A stretch of DNA of 11,531 nucleotides. It comes from Methylothermaceae bacterium. Lineage in GTDB: Bacteria; Pseudomonadota; Gammaproteobacteria; Methylococcales; Methylothermaceae. The notes under the pieces were generated by a model. The model ran no database searches, was not told the origin of the DNA, and saw only the letters and a program-made list of their open reading frames with translations. Location of the stretch: assembly GCA_027024125.1 (NCBI GenBank), contig JALVSV010000360.1:1-11531 (forward strand), written 5' to 3'. A program made the position numbers and the translations under genes. This document shows, in pieces, positions 1 through 6,034 of the stretch (position 1 is the first letter of the stretch; the number at the start of each line of letters is the position of its first letter).

Positions 1-820
1 GGGTAAAGGCAGTTCTGGCAATCATGTCCCAGATGGTTACCAGATGATCATAGGCCCGATTGCTGATCACACCATGGGAAAGCCCGATCCAGGTCCGATA
101 CCCCTGGTTTTTGACCTGGGTAGCCAGGGCACAATCGTCGATCAAGGCATCCTTGAGACTGTCGAAAGCACCGCAATCCCTCAATACCCGCGTTTTCACC
201 AGAATGCAACCCCCTGCGGCAGCTGCAAACCAACGAAGGCGTGAGTTGGCCAAGGCAAAAGGATAAAGGAACTTGAAAAAATAGACGAACGCCGGCATCA
301 GCAGCTTTTCCCAAAAGCTGCGTGTCCGCAGTCGCGCCATGACCGACACCAGATCCTTGCCTTGGCGTTCCATCTTGTCAAGCAGGGCCGCCAGCATCCC
401 CGGAAGAAGCTCGATATCGGCATCGAGGAGCAGTACTTTGCCTGTCGTCACCCGGGACAAACCTTGTTCCAGGGCCCAAAGTTTGCCACTCCAGCCAGGA
501 GGCAATGATTGACCCGGAACGATGGTCAGGTCCAGATTCTCAACCCGGCGGGCCTCGTCTGCCGTCCCATCCTCCGACTGGTCGTCCACGACGACGACTT
601 TGAGCCCCGGAGCCTGGCGTGCCAGCGCCCTGAGGGTGTCTGAAATGACCTCGGCCTCGTTCCGTGCGGGAATGAGGACGGTCAGATCAGAATCATCGAT
701 CCCTGCCACGGCATGATCAGGCTCCAGCACTTCGCGATTGCGCCAGTGCTGCCATGGAAGCAACAGAACGACACACCACAATGCGGCGACCGAGGTCGCC
801 GCGATCGAAATCCATTCCAT
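1..820 (-). CDS. hpnB: Hopene-associated glycosyltransferase HpnB (3' part missing, runs off left edge)
   Basis: Family 2 (GT-A fold) glycosyltransferase of the HpnB type, whose sugar donor and acceptor are not established. The gene reads leftward from the ATG at 818-820, and 273 residues are visible before the window edge. Residues 5-22 form an N-terminal hydrophobic segment, suggesting a membrane anchor. Residues 47-54 (TVLIPARN) are the usual nucleotide-sugar fold start. VVVVDDQSEDGT (75-86) and LLLDADIE (130-137, DAD at 133-135) give the donor and metal-binding acidic motifs. DD at 228-229 lies where these enzymes carry the catalytic acidic pair. The C-terminal part, where extra membrane helices usually lie, is outside the window. 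The gene starts 12 nt after the hpnH stop, so the two should be co-transcribed. An AGG overlapping the hpnH TAG stop is the only ribosome-binding candidate. It was assigned by translating the minus strand directly and by its hopanoid neighbours. Confidence 0.88.
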   Translation of the reverse strand, partial: MEWISIAATSVAALWCVVLLLPWQHWRNREVLEPDHAVAGIDDSDLTVLIPARNEAEVISDTLRALARQAPGLKVVVVDDQSEDGTADEARRVENLDLTIVPGQSLPPGWSGKLWALEQGLSRVTTGKVLLLDADIELLPGMLAALLDKMERQGKDLVSVMARLRTRSFWEKLLMPAFVYFFKFLYPFALANSRLRWFAAAAGGCILVKTRVLRDCGAFDSLKDALIDDCALATQVKNQGYRTWIGLSHGVISNRAYDHLVTIWDMIARTAFT

Positions 821-832
821 GAGGGGCGTGAC

Positions 833-1936
833 CTATTCGACTGCTTCTGCAGGCGCGTTGAGTTTGCGCCCTTCCGACTCTGTATAAGCCATATCGGGTT
901 CTGGCACCATGGGCCCCTCAGTCCTGGGACCGAACACCGAAACCAACGCCGCCTGGACGGGATGGGCCATGGTATCGGTCACAGCTGTGGGCTCATACCC
1001 GCAATGGGCCATACAGTTGGCACATTTGGGGTTTTTTGCGGTGCCATAGCTTTCCCAAGGTGTGGTTTCCATCAACTCCTGGAAACTCTTGGCGTATCCT
1101 TCGTCTGCAAGGAAATAGCATGGCTTCTGCCAGCCGAATACGTTGCGGGTGGGGTTTCCCCACGGCGTGCAGGCATAAGCGCGGTTGCCCGCCAGAAAAT
1201 CGAGATAGAATGAAGAATGATTGAGCCGCCATTTCTGTTTGCGTTGCTTTCCCAGTTTGAACAAACGGCGAAACAGCTCCTTGGTATCCGAATTCCGGAT
1301 GAATACATCCTGACGAGGCGCCTTTTCATATTGGAATGCCGGGGAGATGGTCACCGCCTCGACTCCCAGTTCGTTGCAGAAATCCAGAAATTCGGCGATC
1401 TCTTCGGCAGTCTCCCCCTGAAACAGGGTACAGTTGACCGTCACTCTGAACCCCTTGGCCAGCGCCTCTCTAATGGCTTCGACCGCCCGTTCGAACACAC
1501 CCTCCTGGCATACGGATTCATCATGGCGCTGCTTCAGACCATCCAGATGAACGGAGAAAGTAAGATAAGGGGAGGGGGAATAATCCTTCATCCGTTTCTT
1601 CAGCAGCAGCGCGTTGGTACACAGATAGACAAACTTCTTACGCGCCACGATACCCTCGACGATCTCGGGCATCTGTTTGTGCAACAGTGGCTCCCCCCCG
1701 GGAATGGAAACGATGGGCGCCCCGCATTCATCCACGGCCTCGAGGCATTCTTCCACGCTCAAGCGCCTCCTGAGGATGTCATCGGGGTATTCGATCTTGC
1801 CACAACCGGCACAGGCCAGATTGCATTGAAACAAGGGTTCGAGCATCAAAACCAGAGGATAGCGCCGTACGCCCTTCAACTTTTGCGTTAACAGATAACG
1901 ACCAACGGCGATGGTTTGCCTAAGCGGTATACTCAT
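833..1936 (-). CDS. hpnH: Adenosylhopane synthase HpnH, radical SAM enzyme
   Basis: HpnH makes the C-C bond between a 5'-deoxyadenosyl radical and hopene, giving adenosylhopane, the first step in building the C35 side chain. The protein is 367 aa from the ATG at 1934-1936. C38-x3-C42-x2-C45 is the radical SAM [4Fe-4S] motif and GGEP (80-83) is the SAM-contacting motif. A C-terminal cysteine group (C256, C273, C305, C308, C312) matches the extra C-terminal domain of this family. A TTG 15 nt upstream is in frame but rejected: that stretch is itself the ribosome-binding site (GGAGAGAGG, 1941-1949), and family members begin with the MSIPLRQ-type sequence seen at the ATG. It is divergent from the sqs-shc operon and is followed by hpnB after 12 nt. 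Cytoplasmic. The assignment is firm; the role of the C-terminal cysteines is not shown here. Confidence 0.96.
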   Translation of the reverse strand: MSIPLRQTIAVGRYLLTQKLKGVRRYPLVLMLEPLFQCNLACAGCGKIEYPDDILRRRLSVEECLEAVDECGAPIVSIPGGEPLLHKQMPEIVEGIVARKKFVYLCTNALLLKKRMKDYSPSPYLTFSVHLDGLKQRHDESVCQEGVFERAVEAIREALAKGFRVTVNCTLFQGETAEEIAEFLDFCNELGVEAVTISPAFQYEKAPRQDVFIRNSDTKELFRRLFKLGKQRKQKWRLNHSSFYLDFLAGNRAYACTPWGNPTRNVFGWQKPCYFLADEGYAKSFQELMETTPWESYGTAKNPKCANCMAHCGYEPTAVTDTMAHPVQAALVSVFGPRTEGPMVPEPDMAYTESEGRKLNAPAEAVE

Positions 1937-1940
1937 GATG

Positions 1941-1949
1941 CCTCTCTCC
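1941..1949 (-). promoter_or_regulatory. Ribosome-binding site of hpnH
   Basis: On the minus strand this reads GGAGAGAGG, ending 4 nt before the ATG at 1934-1936. The GGAG core lies about 9 nt from the ATG. It decides the start, because the longer in-frame TTG reading would place this element inside the coding region. Confidence 0.75.
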
Positions 1950-1993
1950 AAGTTCGTATAATGATGCCAATCCCCTATTCCCTACTATTCTGC

Positions 1994-2014
1994 TACGTTT
2001 CTATGGGAAACGTA
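1994..2014. promoter_or_regulatory. Perfect 8+8 bp palindrome in the divergent hpnH / sqs promoter region (candidate operator)
   Basis: TACGTTTC (1994-2001), a 5-nt centre, then GAAACGTA (2007-2014) form perfect inverted arms. Neither flank has a T-run in either direction, so it is not a Rho-independent terminator. It lies 58 nt upstream of the hpnH start codon and about 120 nt upstream of the sqs -35 box, as expected for a dimeric regulator site. A possible hpnH -10 (TATACG on the minus strand, 1955-1960) would put the palindrome centre roughly 55 bp upstream of transcription start, an activator-like distance. No regulator is encoded in the window and I do not recognise the motif. Confidence 0.45.
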
Positions 2015-2133
2015 AATCAAAAGGGGTTCTGCGCCACCTCTTCTGTTGCCAAAAAACCACGCAACAAGTCGCCAGGTGATAGAAAACAAGGCCTTTAGTT
2101 TAACCTGATTATGCAAAAATACAACATCGCTCC

Positions 2134-2162
2134 TTGAATGGGTCATGGAAAGTCCTTAGAAT
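2134..2162 (+). promoter_or_regulatory. Sigma-70-type promoter for the sqs-shc-hpnG-hpnN-hpnO operon
   Basis: TTGAAT (2134-2139) and TAGAAT (2157-2162) are separated by exactly 17 nt and each differs from the housekeeping consensus by only one or two bases. Transcription would start near 2169, leaving a leader of about 66 nt. The leader carries a ribosome-binding sequence AAGGGGAG (2216-2223) 11 nt before the sqs ATG. I saw no riboswitch-like fold in this short leader. Confidence 0.6.
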
Positions 2163-2234
2163 GTTCCGGATCGTAACGCTGTAGGCCGTGTTTTTGCCTC
2201 CACAGACATCAACCCAAGGGGAGTTATACGCTGC

Positions 2235-3341
2235 ATGAATGGAAGCTCAGTGACTGAAACCAGCATCAGGGATCTAGATGCACTCACTTCAGAAGCCTTT
2301 CAGGCCCATCTTCTCGATGGTGTCTCCCGCACCTTCGCATTGACCATTCCCCAACTGCCCGAACCCGTTCATCAGGTCGTTGCCAACGGTTATCTATTGT
2401 GCCGCATCGTCGACACCATCGAGGACGAAGCGGCCCTCGCCAGGGACAAAAAGCGCCTGTTTTGCGAACGCTTCATCGCCGTGGTACAAGGCACGGAAGA
2501 CCCATACGCATTCGCACGCGACTTTTCCGCCAATCTGTCCGACCGCACCCCCCCGGCTGAACATGAATTGATTCATGTGGTTCCCAGGGTGATCGAGATC
2601 ACCCACAGCTTCTCCCGGGAGGATCGTGCCGCCCTGCAGGAGTGCGTTGCCACCATGGCCAGCGGCATGGCCGATTTCCAGGACCGCGATCTTAGTGGGG
2701 GACTTGAGACCCTGGGGGAGATGAACCAATACTGCTACTATGTCGCCGGCGTAGTTGGGGAGATGCTGACCCGGGTTTTCTGCAACTATTCCCAATATAT
2801 CGCCCAGCGGCGGGAGGAAATGATGCCGCTTTCGGTCTCTTTCGGGCAGGGGTTGCAGATGACCAATATCCTCAAGGACATCTGGACAGATCTGCAACGT
2901 GGCGCTTGCTGGTTACCCAGGGACATCTTCGAGAAACACTGTTTCCATCTCGACAAGCTCCAGCCCGACCACCACGACCCCCGGTTCGTGGCAGGTCTGC
3001 GAGATTTGATTGCCATTGCCCATGGGCATCTCGAGAATGCCCTGAGATACACCCTACTGATTCCCTATTACGAAACCGGACTGCGCGATTTTTGTCTCTG
3101 GGCGCTGGGTATGGCGGTACTGAGCCTGCGCAAGATCAACGCCAACCCTTATTTCAGCCAGGCGGGTGAAGTCAAGATTTCCCGTCGTAGCGTCAAGACG
3201 ACCGTGATCACCAGCCGCCTGTGTCACAGCAACGACGATTTGCTTTGGTGGCTGTTCAGACTGGCTGGCAAAGGCTTACCAGCGCCCGCACCGGAACCTT
3301 TGCTCGATCTTCGAAATATCTCTCTACAGACCACCATTTAA
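2235..3341 (+). CDS. sqs: Squalene synthase, single-enzyme (eukaryote-like) type
   Basis: Condenses two farnesyl diphosphates through presqualene diphosphate and reduces the product to squalene with NADPH, feeding the cyclase encoded next. The protein is 368 aa, clearly longer than the roughly 280-aa HpnC and HpnD proteins that split this reaction elsewhere. SRTF is at 31-34. The first Mg-binding acidic motif is DTIEDE (60-65) and the second is NILKDIWTD (211-219). YCYYVAGVVG (167-174 region) closely matches the eukaryotic squalene synthase block rather than phytoene synthase. Unlike the eukaryotic enzymes there is no obvious C-terminal transmembrane anchor. The ATG at 2235 follows AAGGGGAG (2216-2223) at 11 nt, slightly long. 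It is the first gene of the operon, 30 nt before shc. The alternatives phytoene or dehydrosqualene synthase are less likely given this motif set and the shc neighbour. Confidence 0.92.
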   Translation: MNGSSVTETSIRDLDALTSEAFQAHLLDGVSRTFALTIPQLPEPVHQVVANGYLLCRIVDTIEDEAALARDKKRLFCERFIAVVQGTEDPYAFARDFSANLSDRTPPAEHELIHVVPRVIEITHSFSREDRAALQECVATMASGMADFQDRDLSGGLETLGEMNQYCYYVAGVVGEMLTRVFCNYSQYIAQRREEMMPLSVSFGQGLQMTNILKDIWTDLQRGACWLPRDIFEKHCFHLDKLQPDHHDPRFVAGLRDLIAIAHGHLENALRYTLLIPYYETGLRDFCLWALGMAVLSLRKINANPYFSQAGEVKISRRSVKTTVITSRLCHSNDDLLWWLFRLAGKGLPAPAPEPLLDLRNISLQTTI

Positions 3342-3371
3342 AGTTTTTAAATATATCAATAGAGGCCAACG

Positions 3372-5330
3372 ATGACTCATCCATCTGCTCTGCAAGCGAA
3401 AACGACTCTGGAGCCTACCGAGGCTTTATTGGATCGCGCCATCGCCAAGGCCAGAGACGCTCTGCTGGCGCAACAATATCCAGAAGGGTATTGGGTTTAC
3501 GAGCTGGAGGCAGACTGCACCATTCCAGCGGAATATATCCTGATGATGCATCACATGGACGAAGTGGACGAGATCCTGCAGGCCAGGCTGGCCAACTACC
3601 TGCGGGCACGTCAACAGGAAGACGGCAGCTGGCCCCTCTATACTGGCGGCCACGGTGATATCAGCTGTTCTGTCAAGGCATACTATGCCCTCAAGCTGAC
3701 GGGTGATTCACCTGATGCCCCACACATGGTCAGGGCACGGGAATTCATTCTGTCCAAAGGCGGCGCTGCCAAGAGCAACGTCTTTACCCGGATCATGCTG
3801 GCCATGTTCCAGCAAATCCCCTGGCGCGGCGTTCCTTTCGTCCCGGTGGAAATCATCCTGTTTCCCAAGTGGTTCCCCTTCCATATCGACAAGGTATCGT
3901 ATTGGTCGCGTACCGTCATGGTGCCGCTCTCCATCCTGTGTTCACTCAAGGTGAAGGCAAGGAACCCCAAGAACGTCGAAATACGCGAACTGTTCGTGGT
4001 GCCACCCGAGGAGGAGACCGGTTATTTCTCCCACGTCAAAACGCCAATCGGCAAACTGGTCCACGCCCTGGAACGGATCGGGATGCGCCTGGAGCCCTAC
4101 ATTCCCACCCAGATACGCCAACGCGCGTTTGAAAAGGCGTTGGCCTGGAGCCTGGAACGCCGCAACGGCGAGGACGGAATAGGTGGTATCTTTCCGGCCA
4201 TGGTCAATCTCTATGAAGCCATGGATGCTCTGGGGCTACCTGCCGAGGATCCGCGCCGGCAAACTGCCAAGAAGGCACTGCAGAAACTGCTGGTCCACCG
4301 TGACCACGAATCCTACTGCCAGCCCTGCCTCTCCCCTGTCTGGGATACCGGTCTGGTTGCCATGACCCTCCAGGAGGTGGAAAAAGGGGAGTCCCACTCT
4401 CCCACCCGTGAGGCCATCGAAAAGGCCCTGGACTGGCTGATGGACAAACAGCTGAAGGACGAACCAGGCGACTGGCAGGTCAATCATCCCCATTTGGAAG
4501 GTGGCGGCTGGGCCTTCCAGTTCAACAACCCACATTATCCCGACGTGGACGACACCGCCGTGGTCGCGCACGCCATGCTGCAAAGCGGCAAACCCGAGCA
4601 CCGCGAATCCGGTTACCGTGCGGTACGCTGGATTGCCGGAATGCAATCCAAAAACGGCGGGTACGGCGCCTTCGACGCCGACAACGATCGTTATTATTTG
4701 AATCATGTCCCCTTCGCCGACCATGGTGCCCTGCTCGATCCACCGGAGGTCGATGTCAGCGCCCGCTGTGCCATGGTACTCAATGAGCTCAGTGAGGAAG
4801 TCCCCTATTTCAAGGAGGTGCTCGACCGCTGCTTGACCTTTCTGTGGAACGAACAGGAGTCAGATGGTAGCTGGTTCGGACGCTGGGGCACCAATTATAT
4901 CTATGGTACCTGGTCGGTACTCATGGGGATCGGACAGTGCGACATCGACAAAAACGATCCGCGCATCCTCAAGGCGGTGGCCTGGCTGGAAAGCTTGCAG
5001 CGGGAAGACGGTGGCTGGGGGGAAAGCAACGACAGCTATAATGACCGCAACGACCCTTCCATTCGCGGGCGTTTCCATACCAGTATGGCCTGCCATACCG
5101 CCTGGGCCCTGCTGGCTTTGATGTCCGCCGGACGCACTGACAGCGAAGCCGTCCGCCGGGGGATCGAATATCTGCTCAGTACCCAGGCGGAGGACGGCCA
5201 TTGGTATGATTCCTTCTTCAATGCGCCCGGCTTCCCCAAAGTGTTCTACCTGAAATACTACGGCTACGACAAGTTCTTCCCCTTGTGGGCACTGGCCCGC
5301 TATCGCAACGAACTCCAGGGAATGTGCTAG
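3372..5330 (+). CDS. shc: Squalene-hopene cyclase
   Basis: Cyclises squalene to hop-22(29)-ene (diploptene) and hopan-22-ol, the committed step of hopanoid synthesis, as a monotopic inner-membrane enzyme. The protein is 652 aa, the normal length. The catalytic acid motif DVDDTA begins at residue 391 (the DxDD protonation motif). Several QW repeats, which brace the alpha/alpha barrels, are visible at about 81 (QEDGSW region), 425 (QSKNGGYGAF), 495 (QESDGSWFG), 543 (QREDGGWGE) and 605 (QAEDGHWYD). The start ATG at 3372 has AGAGG (3361-3365) 6 nt upstream. The stop overlaps the hpnG GTG start by 7 nt, implying coupled translation. No missing motif or frameshift was seen. Confidence 0.98.
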   Translation: MTHPSALQAKTTLEPTEALLDRAIAKARDALLAQQYPEGYWVYELEADCTIPAEYILMMHHMDEVDEILQARLANYLRARQQEDGSWPLYTGGHGDISCSVKAYYALKLTGDSPDAPHMVRAREFILSKGGAAKSNVFTRIMLAMFQQIPWRGVPFVPVEIILFPKWFPFHIDKVSYWSRTVMVPLSILCSLKVKARNPKNVEIRELFVVPPEEETGYFSHVKTPIGKLVHALERIGMRLEPYIPTQIRQRAFEKALAWSLERRNGEDGIGGIFPAMVNLYEAMDALGLPAEDPRRQTAKKALQKLLVHRDHESYCQPCLSPVWDTGLVAMTLQEVEKGESHSPTREAIEKALDWLMDKQLKDEPGDWQVNHPHLEGGGWAFQFNNPHYPDVDDTAVVAHAMLQSGKPEHRESGYRAVRWIAGMQSKNGGYGAFDADNDRYYLNHVPFADHGALLDPPEVDVSARCAMVLNELSEEVPYFKEVLDRCLTFLWNEQESDGSWFGRWGTNYIYGTWSVLMGIGQCDIDKNDPRILKAVAWLESLQREDGGWGESNDSYNDRNDPSIRGRFHTSMACHTAWALLALMSAGRTDSEAVRRGIEYLLSTQAEDGHWYDSFFNAPGFPKVFYLKYYGYDKFFPLWALARYRNELQGMC

Positions 5331-6034
5331 GCCTCGTTGTCGCACTCCCGGTCGAATGTGGGACCCTGTATCGAGGCAAGGCGAGTGTAGGCCAAACCCT
5401 GTCTTTGAGTCCCGATCTACTGCTCAGGGTCTCAGGAATCGGATCGCAAAGGGCTGTGGCAACTGCCATGGCCCTGCACCGCGATGGGGCCAGAGCCATT
5501 TTAAGCTGGGGATGCAGTGCCGCATTGACGCCTGGTTTGAGAGCCGGAGAACTGCTGCTTCCCGAACGTTTTATCACTGTCGCAGGAGAAACCATCACTC
5601 CCCATCATAATTGGTGGCTCAGCCTGTTACAGTGTCTTGGGAAAAACTTCCGGCCTGCCACCGTGCCATTGGCTGGAACCGACCGGCTTCTTGCAACGCC
5701 ACAAGACAAGCGTCTTTTAAACGAAAGCACCGGGGCCGCTGCTGCGGATATGGAGACCGCTTCCCTGGCCAGCTGGGCACAAGAACATGATGTTCCCTTC
5801 GTTGCCATCCGATCTGTATCGGACGGCGTTGACACCGTGCTTCCAAAGGCAATTCAAGTGGCCACCGACGACCAAGGCGACATCGACACTCTGAAATTGT
5901 TCCACCATATCCTCCGCCACCCCGGCCAGATCCCCGATCTGATCCAGCTGGCCAGGCAATTTCGCTGCGCCCACCGCCGATTGGCACACGTCGCCAGAAT
6001 CATCGAGCCCACCATGTTCTGCCTGCCATGCTGA
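5324..6034 (+). CDS. hpnG: Adenosylhopane nucleosidase/phosphorylase HpnG
   Basis: Removes adenine from adenosylhopane to give ribosyl- or phosphoribosyl-hopane, the intermediate for bacteriohopanetetrol and aminotriol. The protein is 236 aa of the purine nucleoside phosphorylase / MTA-SAH nucleosidase fold. It opens with LGLVVALPVEC (E11) and has the glycine-rich SWGCSAALTPGLRAGELLLP block (61-80). ADMETASLA (141-149) is the nucleoside-binding MET motif, and SVSDGVD (164-170, D167) is the catalytic-acid region. The GTG at 5324-5326 is the best start: it is preceded by CAGGGA and begins directly at the first conserved beta strand. A GTG 39 nt upstream is in frame but has no ribosome-binding site and lies deep within shc. 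It overlaps shc by 7 nt (GTGCTAG) and hpnN by 7 nt (ATGCTGA). Confidence 0.93.
   Translation: MLGLVVALPVECGTLYRGKASVGQTLSLSPDLLLRVSGIGSQRAVATAMALHRDGARAILSWGCSAALTPGLRAGELLLPERFITVAGETITPHHNWWLSLLQCLGKNFRPATVPLAGTDRLLATPQDKRLLNESTGAAAADMETASLASWAQEHDVPFVAIRSVSDGVDTVLPKAIQVATDDQGDIDTLKLFHHILRHPGQIPDLIQLARQFRCAHRRLAHVARIIEPTMFCLPC

Noticed and set aside
1217..1891. 224-codon open reading on the plus strand opposite hpnH
   Set aside because: It is antisense to a well-conserved radical SAM gene, has no domain I recognise and no promoter. It is a shadow reading frame.
1937..1951. Longer hpnH beginning at TTG (1949-1951)
   Set aside because: The added codons are the purine-rich ribosome-binding site of the ATG start, and family proteins begin at the MSIPLRQ-type sequence.
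2044..2066. 6-bp hairpin TGTTGC/GCAACA with an 11-nt loop, and AAGGCCTT at 2088-2095
   Set aside because: Short, with no T-run or clear placement relative to a promoter; expected by chance in a 300-bp gap.
5285..5323. Longer hpnG beginning at GTG 5285
   Set aside because: It lies well inside shc, has no ribosome-binding site, and adds 13 residues before the first conserved strand.
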